From Maribacter flavus (GTDB taxonomy: Bacteria; Bacteroidota; Bacteroidia; Flavobacteriales; Flavobacteriaceae), in contig NZ_VUOE01000001.1 of assembly GCF_008386635.1 (NCBI RefSeq), forward strand, positions 1,973,760 through 2,037,759: a stretch of 64,000 nucleotides of DNA, given 5' to 3'. Of the stretch, positions 18,691 to 27,971 are shown in pieces. Below the pieces are notes generated by a model. The model saw only the letters and a program-made list of their open reading frames with translations, did no database searches and was not told the origin of the DNA. The position numbers and the translations under genes are program-made. Every line of letters begins with the position of its first letter. Within the stretch, counting starts at the first letter, position 1.

Positions 18691-18722
18691 AAAAAAAGGG
18701 CTGTTCTTACGAACAACCCTTT
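18691..18722 (-). terminator. Rho-independent terminator or attenuator after susD
   Basis: Read on the minus strand, the RNA forms a 12-bp stem, AAAGGGUUGUUC with GAACAGCCCUUU (one U-G pair). It closes a GUAA tetraloop and is followed directly by a run of U, with seven consecutive T including the end of the stem. It starts 24 bases after the SusD stop codon and lies before the first CRTAC1-like gene. It could lower transcription of the four downstream genes relative to SusCD. Confidence 0.8.
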
Positions 18723-18745
18723 CAAAATTATAATTACTAAATCTC

Positions 18746-20338
18746 TTAATATCCAGGATTCTGTGTTAAAGTTCCATTTGATGCATTGATTTGAGCAATT
18801 GGGATAGGCATCAAAGACCTAAAGGCATCCGTGTTGGTTTTTTCCCACCATACATCGTCAAAGGTTCCAAAACGAATTTGGTCTGTTCTTCTGCTTGATT
18901 CCTGGAACATCTCACGACCTCTTTCCGCTAAGAATCCGGCCGCATCAATAGAAGTTAATGGTGCTACACCAGCTCTAGTTCTGATTGCATTTACATCAGG
19001 TAAGGAAAGACTCCAATCACCTGCTGCCCTCGCACGGGCTTCCCCACGCATTAAGTAAACATCGCCCAATCTTATAATTGGATAGTCGTTGTTCATATCC
19101 TGTCTTCCCAAAACTTCAAAACTAAATTTCTTCATACGGGCACCTGATTGTCTTAATGAATTAGGTTCCAACTCGTTGATTTCAGGAGTATAAACCACTT
19201 GAAGATCGTCATCATCCGATGCGAAATCAATCAGTGCATTTCCGGAGAAGTCCGTTTGTGGACCCACCAAGAAATTAGCTTCTTTACGTGCATCCCCATC
19301 TTCATAACTGTTGTAGAATTCTTCCAAAACCTGGAATCCATTCCATGGAGCAGCGTCCAAGCCATAAGTTAACTGGCTGGGTCCGTGTAAAGTCATTTGA
19401 TTGAAGTTCATTCCGCCAAGACCAACACTACTATATTCAATGGACCAGATGATTTCTGGATTATTCTCATTATTGGGTGCGAATACGGTGGCATATCCTT
19501 CTAGAGTCTCTGGGTCAGAGTCAACTTCTGGTCTTTTTGCCAAGTTTGGTGCTACGCAGCCCTCATCACAAAGAATGTATGGACTGTTGTCAATGATATA
19601 GGACGCCGCCCAATCCGCTTCTTGATATCTCGCCGTACCCGTATACACTTCTGCATTCAGGTACAATTTTGCCAAGAGGCCTAATGCAGCATATTGGTTA
19701 ATACGGTAGTTATTAACTTCAGTGCCTAAAGGGCTACTAGATAAGTCCAAAGAAGCTGTAACTGATGAAATACCTAAAGCTGCCAATAACTCATCTTCCA
19801 CAAATTGGAAGACCTCGGCACGACTGGCTTGTGGTGGATCTTCACCAGGTGAAGTTACAATTTTAACTCTTCCAAAAGTATCCAACAATCTGTAGTAGAA
19901 ATACGCACGTAGTGCTCTTGCCTGGGCTGTTTGGTTAGCATCTAGATTTCCTCCTGAAAGAGCTGTATTTACCTCACCGATACCACCATAAGCATGGTTC
20001 CAGGTTTCCCCGATTCGTTCGTGAGCAGCATCCCATGTATGTCGGTGTAGTTGTATCCATATACCACCGTCAAACCAGTCACCTCCTTTTTGGCCAACGG
20101 CCATTTCATCGGATGTAACACTTTGGGTGGCAAACCAGCCTGTGTTACCAGCTGAACCGTCTCTTAGTCTTGAATAGGAACTTAAAAGTGGCCCGGTGCT
20201 GCCACCACTGCCTCCGGTTGTTACACCTTCAATGGAAAATTCTTCAGTCAAGGAGTCTTCTAACTCATCATCTAAATCGGTACAAGAGAATGCAATCAAT
20301 GCAACACTTGCCAATGTTATTTTAATAAATCGTTTCAT
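18746..20338 (-). CDS. SusD/RagB-family outer-membrane lipoprotein
   Basis: This protein of about 530 residues has a lipoprotein signal, MKRFIKITLASVALIAFSC. It shows the usual SusD layout. Helical TPR-like segments lie in the N-terminal half (AQARALRAYFYYRLLDTFGRVK is family-typical; note AYFYYRLLD near residue 145). The C-terminal segment (PIIRLGDVYLMRGEARARA, then NAIRTRAGVAPL, then ERGREMFQESSRRTDQIRFG) matches the SusD C-terminal domain. It would form the lid over the SusC barrel and bind the incoming glycan. An upstream ATG at 20362 would overlap SusC; ATG 20338 lies 10 bases after the SusC stop and gives the standard signal, so it is preferred. The substrate cannot be read from sequence. 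Confidence 0.95.
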   Translation of the reverse strand: MKRFIKITLASVALIAFSCTDLDDELEDSLTEEFSIEGVTTGGSGGSTGPLLSSYSRLRDGSAGNTGWFATQSVTSDEMAVGQKGGDWFDGGIWIQLHRHTWDAAHERIGETWNHAYGGIGEVNTALSGGNLDANQTAQARALRAYFYYRLLDTFGRVKIVTSPGEDPPQASRAEVFQFVEDELLAALGISSVTASLDLSSSPLGTEVNNYRINQYAALGLLAKLYLNAEVYTGTARYQEADWAASYIIDNSPYILCDEGCVAPNLAKRPEVDSDPETLEGYATVFAPNNENNPEIIWSIEYSSVGLGGMNFNQMTLHGPSQLTYGLDAAPWNGFQVLEEFYNSYEDGDARKEANFLVGPQTDFSGNALIDFASDDDDLQVVYTPEINELEPNSLRQSGARMKKFSFEVLGRQDMNNDYPIIRLGDVYLMRGEARARAAGDWSLSLPDVNAIRTRAGVAPLTSIDAAGFLAERGREMFQESSRRTDQIRFGTFDDVWWEKTNTDAFRSLMPIPIAQINASNGTLTQNPGY

Positions 20339-20348
20339 AGTATTTTTT

Positions 20349-23336
20349 TTAGAAATTAACATTCAATCCAAGAGTTATGGTTGTTTGTGTAAAATAAGCT
20401 TCTCTTCTTTCAATACCAGGAACCAATGGATTAGCTGGTCCGGATCTTAAATCACCAAGACTACCACCATCTGCCAAATTTGGATCCGGGTTAATACCGT
20501 CATATCCAGTTATTGTGAATAGGTTTTGACCAGCTAAAGAAAGCCTTAAACCTTTGATATAGCTATCTGGGTTCATATCAAAGTTATATCCTACTGACAT
20601 GTTATCCAAGCGAAGGAAGTCTGCCTTCTCAACATAATAGTCACTAAATTGGGCTGTTCTTATGTTCGGGTTTGCATTGTCTGTATTTACAAAGTTATAG
20701 GAGGCTTGAGAACCAATTATGGGTTCATAGAAGGCCCTAAAACTATTTACCAAGCTATGTCCTACAACAGCTCTGAAGAATACATTGGCATCCCAATTTC
20801 CGAATTTTACTTGGTTTGTCCAACCCAATTCAAAATCTGGAAGACCTGTACCCAATACTCTAAAGTCGGCATCTTCATCCAATGCACTACCTTGTCCGGT
20901 CACCAAATTTCCATCACCGTTGATATCACTTAAAATAGGTGTTCCAGAGGCATCCAATTCTCCGGACCAAACAGGTCCCCAAATTTGTCCAACTTCCTCA
21001 CCTTCTTTTACACGTACGACAAAGGTGTTGTTTTGACCTGGTGCACCCAAATTACCCAAAACTTGGTCACCTTGTGGGTTCTCTTCCAAAATTGTTTTGT
21101 TATGAGTAAAGATAAGCCCAGTATTGTATTTTAGGTTTTCCTTTGCTATCAAATCATAGTTTACAGAAAATTCAACACCGTTAACACCTAGTGTTCCTGC
21201 ATTTTCCCAACGTTGGCTAAAACCATTGAATTCAGAGGATTCAACGTTAGCTAGGATAATGAAGTCCCTGATATCTCTTGTAAAGAAATCAAGTGTTGCG
21301 CCTAGACGATCGGTTGCAAACTCAAAACCAAGGTTGATTTCCGATTTTTCTTCCCATTTTAGGTCTGGGTTGGCAGCACGACCTCCAGCTTGTGTTGTGG
21401 CAGCCCCACTTTGACCGTCGGCACCGTTCTGAACGTTAAATATCTGCTGATCCAATCCTACTTGTGGTGGGTTAGCTCCGGTAACACCCCAACCGAGTCG
21501 TGCTTTTAAAAGATTAACGTTGCTTAGGTTCAAGTACTTGTTCAAATCCGCACCTACGGCGACCGCAGGAAAGATACCCCATTGGTTTTCGGTACCAAAG
21601 CGGCTAGAACCTTCACGGCTCAAGGCAGCGTTTAAGTAAATGGCATCATCAAAAGTGGCGTTTACACGACCAAACATTCTAATAATACGGTCATCGTCCT
21701 GTCTGGAACTACTAGCCTGTACGCGACCACCTTCCAATAAATCCTGGGCATCTTGGATTCTGTTGCTAAAGTCAAAATCAACTCCGGCAGGGAAATCACC
21801 CAATGAGAAAAAGTTGAAATTTTGATCGGTTTCCTGGAAGGAATACCCACCGGTAACCGTTAAATTTAATAAGTCGCTAACTTTATTAGTATAAGTAGCA
21901 TAGGTTTCGAACAAAGTGAAATTACGTTGAAAATTTGAGAAGTTCGCGAGACCTCTACGTGTTGGACTTAAAGCATTACCTCTCCAAAGATTCGTTGTTG
22001 GATAGTACTGATTCGCATCCAGTTTTTCGTCTTCTTTGGCATAATTCACATTGATAGAAAGTGCATCGGAAATTTTGTAATCCAAATTGATGTTGTAATT
22101 CAAAGTAGTATTGTCCCTGTCATTCCTGTTCTGATTGGCTATGGCCACTGGGTTAAAACTGTCAAAGAGCCCCAAGGTTTCAAAGTAACCACCAAATTGT
22201 GCCGAGTTAAAGGCAAAAGGTGCGTCATCCCCAAAAATAGGTGCGGTAGGGTTGTAACTGGTAGCATAACGTAAGGCTTCATTAAATCCTACTTGTGAAT
22301 CCCTAGTCGTAAAGGCGGTATTTACGGTTACTTTTAGTTTGTCATCAAACAATCTTCCCGTAAAATTAGTACGGAAATTGGTTTGCTGAAAACCGGAGTT
22401 TACCAAAATTCCATCTGTGTCCCTAAAGTTTGCAGCAACACGGTAGGTCATGTTTTCACTACCTCCAGATGCGGATACGTTGTGTACTTGGGCAACACCT
22501 GTTTGGGTAACTTCATCCCTCCAATCAGTGTCACTTCCCAAATCATTACCCCCAGCCGCTAGAAACTCTTCACGGTTCATGATGCTAATCTGATTGGCAA
22601 TGGTAGAGACTCCCAATTGTCCATTATAGGATACTTGTAGTGGTTGACCACTTTTTCCGCTTTTCGTAGTAATTACGATAACCCCTGAAGAAGCACGGGA
22701 GCCATAAATTGCAGCTGCAGAACCATCTTTCAAAACAGTTATATTTTGAATATCAGCAGGATCAACACTATCCAAAGATCCACCTAAGATACCATCAATT
22801 ACCACTAAGGGCTCTTGGTTACCACCAACTGTTGACAATCCACGCAAACGAATTGTAGGGGCTTGGTTAGGGTTTCCCCCTGGATTGGCCACTGTAAGAC
22901 CAGCAACCTTTCCTTGTAAAAGTTGTGCAGGAGCTTGAACCACACCTTGGTTAAAATCTTCTACATTAACACTGGTAACCGCCGTAGTAATTTCTTTTTT
23001 GGCCTGGCTACCATATCCAACAACTACAACTTCCTCTAAAGCCTGAGCATCTTCTTGTAAAGTGACATTAATGGTACTTTGACCATTTACAGCAATCTCG
23101 GTCGATTTGTAGCCGATGTAACTAATAACCAAGACAGCATCGTTCCCAACGGAAAGGGAGTAATTACCATCAAAATCTGTCTGGGTTCCATTTGTGGTAC
23201 CTTTTTCAACAACGCTGGCTCCGGGTAGCGGGCCGCTTGCGTCAGAAACGGTACCGGAAACCTCCTGAGCCTGAGCTATACCAAAAGTCAAAAAGGCTCC
23301 CAGTACAACTAAGCTTTTTAGTAGCGTAATCTTCAT
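20349..23336 (-). CDS. SusC/RagA-family TonB-linked outer-membrane transporter
   Basis: This 995-residue protein has a signal peptide cleaved after AQA (residue 23). A carboxypeptidase-regulatory-like domain follows (about 25-100, with GPLPGASVVEKGT and DGNYSLSV), then the SusC hallmark EEVVVVGYG near residue 105 and a plug domain with LQGKVAGL and VLKDGSAAAIYGSRASSGVI. A long beta-barrel ends in an aromatic residue (LGLNVNF). It imports oligosaccharides captured by SusD, driven by TonB. The gene is first in the leftward operon, divergent from a LacI-type regulator. The 5' leader is long (about 350 bases to the regulator) and contains a LacI-type operator. At 995 residues it is of normal length. 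Confidence 0.96.
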   Translation of the reverse strand: MKITLLKSLVVLGAFLTFGIAQAQEVSGTVSDASGPLPGASVVEKGTTNGTQTDFDGNYSLSVGNDAVLVISYIGYKSTEIAVNGQSTINVTLQEDAQALEEVVVVGYGSQAKKEITTAVTSVNVEDFNQGVVQAPAQLLQGKVAGLTVANPGGNPNQAPTIRLRGLSTVGGNQEPLVVIDGILGGSLDSVDPADIQNITVLKDGSAAAIYGSRASSGVIVITTKSGKSGQPLQVSYNGQLGVSTIANQISIMNREEFLAAGGNDLGSDTDWRDEVTQTGVAQVHNVSASGGSENMTYRVAANFRDTDGILVNSGFQQTNFRTNFTGRLFDDKLKVTVNTAFTTRDSQVGFNEALRYATSYNPTAPIFGDDAPFAFNSAQFGGYFETLGLFDSFNPVAIANQNRNDRDNTTLNYNINLDYKISDALSINVNYAKEDEKLDANQYYPTTNLWRGNALSPTRRGLANFSNFQRNFTLFETYATYTNKVSDLLNLTVTGGYSFQETDQNFNFFSLGDFPAGVDFDFSNRIQDAQDLLEGGRVQASSSRQDDDRIIRMFGRVNATFDDAIYLNAALSREGSSRFGTENQWGIFPAVAVGADLNKYLNLSNVNLLKARLGWGVTGANPPQVGLDQQIFNVQNGADGQSGAATTQAGGRAANPDLKWEEKSEINLGFEFATDRLGATLDFFTRDIRDFIILANVESSEFNGFSQRWENAGTLGVNGVEFSVNYDLIAKENLKYNTGLIFTHNKTILEENPQGDQVLGNLGAPGQNNTFVVRVKEGEEVGQIWGPVWSGELDASGTPILSDINGDGNLVTGQGSALDEDADFRVLGTGLPDFELGWTNQVKFGNWDANVFFRAVVGHSLVNSFRAFYEPIIGSQASYNFVNTDNANPNIRTAQFSDYYVEKADFLRLDNMSVGYNFDMNPDSYIKGLRLSLAGQNLFTITGYDGINPDPNLADGGSLGDLRSGPANPLVPGIERREAYFTQTTITLGLNVNF

Positions 23337-23428
23337 AAAATGTTAATTTAAGTTGAGTTAATTAAATTCAATCGTTAAAAATATGTAAAAACAGCAATGC
23401 ACAACAATGAAAGTCCTAGGGTATATCA

Positions 23429-23444
23429 ACGAAAACGGTTTCGT
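23429..23444. promoter_or_regulatory. LacI-family operator palindrome upstream of susC
   Basis: The sequence is ACGAAA ACGG TTTCGT: perfect 6-base arms around a central CG, the usual form of LacI/GalR-type operators (CGnAA..CG..TTnCG). It lies 93 bases before the susC ATG and about 250 bases before the lacI-type gene. The neighbouring regulator at 23691 is the obvious candidate ligand-responsive repressor. Confidence 0.7.
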
Positions 23445-23511
23445 GTTAATAACTTTTATAAATTATGGATTCTTAATTATACAAGTTATTAATTTATCTT
23501 TTCGTAATAAG

Positions 23512-23590
23512 TAAGGGCTTATTAATGTAATACTGCAATTTTTGTCAAATATATAAATTATATTTTTCTTTAAATTTTGTTAAGCCCTTA
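23512..23590. repeat. Inverted repeat pair in the susC-lacI spacer
   Basis: TAAGGGCTTA (23512-23521) and TAAGCCCTTA (23581-23590) are perfect reverse complements 59 bases apart. Each copy is followed by a similar ATTAAy sequence (CTTATTAATG and CTTATTAACA). Together they look like a two-site binding element for a second regulator, or a large stem. Confidence 0.4.
23546..23553 (-). promoter_or_regulatory. Possible -7 box for susC
   Basis: On the minus strand TATATTTG matches TAnnTTTG, but no TTG lies at -33. If used, it gives an untranslated leader of about 200 bases that contains the LacI-type operator, so repressor binding would act downstream of the start point. Confidence 0.35.
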
Positions 23591-23690
23591 TTAACATTAT
23601 CTAATCTTCAATTTTATTGTTCACGTTCATTTAAGGTTTGAAATTTTGTGTAAATTCCCGAAAAATTGAGGTTAGAACTTCACGTACACA

Positions 23691-24707
23691 TTGAAAAAAA
23701 GGGTTACTTTAAAACAAATTGCAAAGGAATTGGACGTTTCAGTGTCTACTGTTTCCAAGGCCTTGAAAAACAGCGAAGAGATTAGTAGGGATACAAAGGA
23801 CAAGATTCAAGCGTTCGCCAAGCTTTACAATTATCGACCAAATAATATTGCCTTAAGTCTTAAGAACAAAAAGACCAAGAATATAGGAGTTATCATACCT
23901 GATATTGTCCATCATTTTTTTACTACTGTTTTTAGGGGAATTGAACACTACGCGGGCGAAAGGGGTTATAATGTCATGATTTGTGTTTCGGATGAATCCT
24001 TTGAAAAGGAGATTTTGAACATGGAATTGTTGGCCAATGGTAGTATCGATGGCTTTATAATGTCCTTATCCGCGGAAACTCAGGAAAAGAATGACTACAC
24101 CCATCTTAAGGAAGTATTGGGTCAAGGTATTCCTTTGGTCCTTTTTGATAGGGTTACAGAAGATATCGAATGCGATAAAGTCATTTTGAACGATGAGCAG
24201 ATAGCTTATGACGCGGTACAGGGCATGATCCGTTCTGGAAAAAGGAAAATTGCGTTGGTAACCACGGAGGGTTATTTTAATGTAAGTTTCGATCGGGCAA
24301 GGGGTTATAAACGGGCCCTGGAGATGAACGGATTGGATGTGGACAAGGCCTTGGTCTTGACCTTGCCTTATAAAAGTGAGGACGATACGGTAATTTGGGA
24401 CTTTTTCGAAAGCAACGATATCGATGCCGTACTCTGCGTAAACGAAATTTTTGCGATCAAATGCATGGACGTGGTTCAAAGGCAGGGAAAGAAAGTGCCG
24501 GAGGATATTTCTTTCATTGGGTTTACTAACGGAATTTTGTCCAGATATTCAACGCCCAAATTGACGACTGTGGCCCAACATGGAGAGCTCATGGGCGAAA
24601 CTGCTGCCAGATTGTTGATAGACCGTATAGAAAACGATTTGGAAGGAAACCATAAAACAGAAGTGATTTCCGCTACTATCATCCATAGGGAATCCACAAT
24701 CAATTAG
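23691..24707 (+). CDS. LacI-family transcriptional regulator
   Basis: This 338-residue protein has an N-terminal helix-turn-helix (VTLKQIAKELDVSVSTVSKAL, read in two parts around residues 5-25) and hinge YRPNNIALSL. A periplasmic-binding-protein-like sensor follows, with the signatures IGVIIPDIVHHFFT, IDGFIMSLS, LVLFDRV and ISFIGFTNGILSRY. The only plausible start is TTG at 23691: an in-frame TAG lies six codons upstream and no ATG occurs before the DNA-binding domain. It is divergent from susC and upstream of the maltose-type phosphorylase genes, so it probably controls both arms in response to an intracellular disaccharide or phosphosugar. The operator candidate is at 23429-23444. Confidence 0.93.
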   Translation: MKKRVTLKQIAKELDVSVSTVSKALKNSEEISRDTKDKIQAFAKLYNYRPNNIALSLKNKKTKNIGVIIPDIVHHFFTTVFRGIEHYAGERGYNVMICVSDESFEKEILNMELLANGSIDGFIMSLSAETQEKNDYTHLKEVLGQGIPLVLFDRVTEDIECDKVILNDEQIAYDAVQGMIRSGKRKIALVTTEGYFNVSFDRARGYKRALEMNGLDVDKALVLTLPYKSEDDTVIWDFFESNDIDAVLCVNEIFAIKCMDVVQRQGKKVPEDISFIGFTNGILSRYSTPKLTTVAQHGELMGETAARLLIDRIENDLEGNHKTEVISATIIHRESTIN

Positions 24708-24911
24708 TTACTTTTGCCGGTATGAAAACCTCTTCGAGGGATAGGGTAAGGCAACCTTTATTTCAAAATTAAGAGGGAAATTTTTAAATCTTGGATAGTT
24801 GACCTTAAATATAAATCTGTGAGACCCTTAGCGAGAGACTTGTTATGGTAAGTAAAATACCACTACAATAGAAAATGTTTTAATTAAAGCTATTAATCTA
24901 ATTTTAAGCGC

Positions 24912-25562
24912 ATGAAAAAAGGATTTATTTTTGATTTGGATGGCGTTATCGTGGATACGGCTAAGTACCATTACCTAGCATGGAAAAAACTGGCCAATGA
25001 ATTAGGTTTTGAATTTACATTGGAACAGAATGAACTTTTTAAAGGGGTAAGCCGAAAGCGCTGCCTAGAGATTCTTCTGGAAATAGGCAACATCCAGGCC
25101 AGTCAAGAACAGTTCGATCGTTGGATGATCGAAAAGAACGAGGACTATTTGGAATATATAGCAAAGATGGACGCATCGGAGATTTTACCAGATGTGCCGC
25201 GTGTCCTGGAATTTCTAAAAAATAAGAAAGTTCCAATCGCTTTGGGATCTGCAAGTAAAAACGCAAAGCCGATATTGGAAAAGGTGGGGTTGCTTCCCTA
25301 TTTTGAGAGTATTGTTGATGGCAATAATGTAACCAAGGCGAAACCAGATCCGGAAGTATTCCTGATCGCCGCCACAAATCTTCAAGTAGCCCCCCAGGAT
25401 TGTGTTGTTTTTGAGGATGCAGTGGCCGGAATACAAGCAGCCAACAATGCCCAAATGACAAGTATAGGTATTGGGGATGCGAATACCTTGACCGAAGCGA
25501 ACTATAATTTCAACGATTTCACCGAAATGACCGACGATTTTTTGAACGGCTTGCTAGCATAA
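24912..25562 (+). CDS. pgmB: Beta-phosphoglucomutase
   Basis: This 216-residue HAD-superfamily enzyme has the motif FDLDGVIVDT, with D8 as nucleophile and D10 as acid-base. A cap domain follows (about 15-90), then the SAS motif in GSASKNAK, lysine in KAKPDPEVF, and the metal-binding VFEDAVAGIQAA. The DLDGV and GSAS..NA wording is typical of beta-phosphoglucomutase. It interconverts beta-glucose 1-phosphate and glucose 6-phosphate in the cytoplasm. It precedes a GH65 phosphorylase whose product is beta-glucose 1-phosphate, which fits the assignment. The 204-base gap to the regulator gene contains no strong promoter match. Confidence 0.93.
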   Translation: MKKGFIFDLDGVIVDTAKYHYLAWKKLANELGFEFTLEQNELFKGVSRKRCLEILLEIGNIQASQEQFDRWMIEKNEDYLEYIAKMDASEILPDVPRVLEFLKNKKVPIALGSASKNAKPILEKVGLLPYFESIVDGNNVTKAKPDPEVFLIAATNLQVAPQDCVVFEDAVAGIQAANNAQMTSIGIGDANTLTEANYNFNDFTEMTDDFLNGLLA

Positions 25563-25615
25563 ATCGGCTGTATCGGCTAACTAAAAATGAAACAAAAATT
25601 TTATCCCAATAAATA

Positions 25616-27922
25616 ATGAATCAGGATTACATACAAGCTAACGAGTGGTCCGTTATAGAGGAAGGCTTTGATGCGGAAAGGGTAAAATCCTCCGAAAGTC
25701 TCTTCAGTATAGGAAATGGGGCCATGGGCCAACGTGCCAATTTTGAGGAAACTTATTCCGGGGGAACGTTCCAGGGCAGTTATATCGCAGGTGTCTACTA
25801 CCCGGATAAAACCCGAGTGGGCTGGTGGAAAAATGGCTATCCGGAATATTTCGCCAAGGTTTTGAACGCGCCCAATTGGATTGGTATACAGGTGCTGGTA
25901 AATGGGACCGAACTCGATTTGGCTACCTGTAAGAAAGTATCGGGTTTTAGGCGCGAACTTAATATGAAGGAAGGTTGGTACAAAAGGAGCTACGATGCGG
26001 TTTTAGCAAACGACGCCCAAGTTGAGGTCCTTGTTACCAGATTCCTTAGTTTGGCATTGGACGAGGTAGGGGCCATTTCATTTGAGATATCCTTGAAAAA
26101 TACGGACGGAGAGATAACTTTCATTCCGTATCTGGATAGTGGTATCACCAATGAGGATAGCAATTGGGACGATAAATTCTGGAACACTACCAACGTATCC
26201 TCATCGGGCAACAGGGCCTTTATTGAAGCCCATACCCTAAAAACGAATTTCAAGACCAGTACTTTCATGCAGGCCAGTTTGGATTACAAAGGTGTTTCGA
26301 TTCCCGGAAGTTTGGATACGTCCACGGATACCTTTGTATCCTTACAATTTTCGCAGAAAGCCGAAAAGGGGGAGAAACTGACCCTTACAAAATTTGGGGG
26401 ATACACCGTTTCCAGAAACCATCCCGAGGATGCACTGGTAGATGCTGCCAACGAGGTATTGGACGTGGCTTCGTCGCTTGGCTTTGAAAACTTGCTTAAA
26501 AAGCAAAAAGAGGCTTGGGCAGGTATATGGGAAATGAGCGATATTACCATCCAAGGCGATGTGAAAGCGCAACAGGGCATCCGGTTCAATATCTTTCAAT
26601 TGAACCAAACCTATTTAGGGACGGATTCCAGGCTGAACATAGGTCCAAAAGGATTTACAGGAGAAAAATATGGGGGTAGTACGTATTGGGATACCGAAGC
26701 CTACTGTATTCCCTTTTACATGGCCACTAAGGACGAAATGGTTGCCCGTAAATTATTGAAATATAGGTACAACCATTTGGAAAAGGCCATTGAGAATGCG
26801 GAAAAACTTGGGTTTACCAATGGGGCTGCCCTATATCCCATGGTGACCATGAACGGTGAGGAGTGCCATAACGAATGGGAAATAACGTTCGAGGAAATCC
26901 ACCGGAACGGTGCCATCGCATTCGCCATTTACAATTATTATCGATATACAGGGGACTACTCCTATATTCCGGAGATGGGCTTGGAAGTGCTCATTGGTAT
27001 TGCCCGTTTTTGGCATCAACGGGCGAATTTTTCCACCTTCAGGAACAAATATGTCATTTTGGGGGTAACCGGTCCCAACGAATATGAAAATAACGTCAAT
27101 AACAATTGGTACACCAATTACTTGGCCCAGTGGTGTATCCATTTTACCCTGGAACAATTGACCAAGGTTAAGGAAGGCTATCCGGAGGATTACAAAAGGA
27201 TAATGGGCAAGACCAAACTTACGCCTACCGAATGCGATGCCTGGAAAAAAGTGGCGGATTCCATGTATTTGCCGTATTCGGAGGAATATGGCGTCTACCT
27301 GCAACAGGATGGATTCTTGGACAAGGATTTGGTGAAGGTGAGCGATTTGGAAAAAACGGAACGACCCATTAACCAAAAATGGAGCTGGGACCGTATTCTA
27401 CGATCGCCGTATATAAAACAGGCCGATGTGCTACAAGGCTTCTACTTTTTTGAAGATCATTTTACAACGGATGAACTGGAGAAGCATTTTGATTTTTACG
27501 AACCGTTCACCGTGCACGAATCTTCCTTGTCGCCTTGTGTGCATAGTATCCAGGCGGCAAAATTGGGAAGGATGGAGCAGGCGTACACCTTTTATTTGAG
27601 GACTTCCCGGTTGGATTTGGACGATTATAACAAGGAAGTGGAGGAAGGACTCCATATAACCTCCATGGCAGGTACCTGGATGAGCATCGTTGAAGGTTTT
27701 GGAGGTATGCGTGTGGTCAATGATACACTTTCCTTTGAGCCCCGCATACCCAAGCAATGGGACGCGTATTCCTTTAAAGTGAATTTTAGGAACCGCATTA
27801 TCAAGGTCAAGGTCACTTCCAACGAACTGACCTTTGAACTGAACGGGGACAACGGAATTTCCATTCTGGTGCAAGGTGAAGCCTATGAGTTGTTGCCCAA
27901 CACGCCCTTAAAAGTTAACTAA
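25616..27922 (+). CDS. GH65 maltose-phosphorylase-type enzyme
   Basis: This 768-residue cytoplasmic protein has no signal peptide. GH65 features are the (alpha/alpha)6 barrel segment with KYGGSTYWDTEAYCIPF, the general-acid glutamate E489 in GPNEYENNVNNNW, and the phosphate-binding HESSLSPCVHS region. The NNVNNNWYTN wording is characteristic of maltose phosphorylases rather than trehalose or kojibiose phosphorylases. Reaction: maltose plus phosphate gives glucose and beta-glucose 1-phosphate, which the adjacent PgmB converts to glucose 6-phosphate. It starts 53 bases after pgmB and is followed 49 bases later by the GH13 gene, so the three are one operon. Specificity for maltose over other alpha-glucobioses is inferred. 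Confidence 0.92.
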   Translation: MNQDYIQANEWSVIEEGFDAERVKSSESLFSIGNGAMGQRANFEETYSGGTFQGSYIAGVYYPDKTRVGWWKNGYPEYFAKVLNAPNWIGIQVLVNGTELDLATCKKVSGFRRELNMKEGWYKRSYDAVLANDAQVEVLVTRFLSLALDEVGAISFEISLKNTDGEITFIPYLDSGITNEDSNWDDKFWNTTNVSSSGNRAFIEAHTLKTNFKTSTFMQASLDYKGVSIPGSLDTSTDTFVSLQFSQKAEKGEKLTLTKFGGYTVSRNHPEDALVDAANEVLDVASSLGFENLLKKQKEAWAGIWEMSDITIQGDVKAQQGIRFNIFQLNQTYLGTDSRLNIGPKGFTGEKYGGSTYWDTEAYCIPFYMATKDEMVARKLLKYRYNHLEKAIENAEKLGFTNGAALYPMVTMNGEECHNEWEITFEEIHRNGAIAFAIYNYYRYTGDYSYIPEMGLEVLIGIARFWHQRANFSTFRNKYVILGVTGPNEYENNVNNNWYTNYLAQWCIHFTLEQLTKVKEGYPEDYKRIMGKTKLTPTECDAWKKVADSMYLPYSEEYGVYLQQDGFLDKDLVKVSDLEKTERPINQKWSWDRILRSPYIKQADVLQGFYFFEDHFTTDELEKHFDFYEPFTVHESSLSPCVHSIQAAKLGRMEQAYTFYLRTSRLDLDDYNKEVEEGLHITSMAGTWMSIVEGFGGMRVVNDTLSFEPRIPKQWDAYSFKVNFRNRIIKVKVTSNELTFELNGDNGISILVQGEAYELLPNTPLKVN

Positions 27923-27971
27923 GATCCCGTAATTTGGCTTCCCAGCTATCTGTTGGAAATAGGAAATTGAA

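Larger units (their letters stand above)
23337..23690. other. Divergent regulatory spacer between susC and the lacI-type gene, 354 bases
   Basis: The spacer is very AT-rich. It contains a LacI-family operator palindrome (23429-23444), an inverted repeat pair (23512-23521 and 23581-23590) and a -7 box facing susC (23546-23553). No small gene was found. Confidence 0.6.

Noticed and set aside
24709..24716. TACTTTTG as promoter of pgmB
   Set aside because: It matches the -7 pattern but has no TTG at -33 and lies 195 bases before the gene, directly at the regulator's stop.
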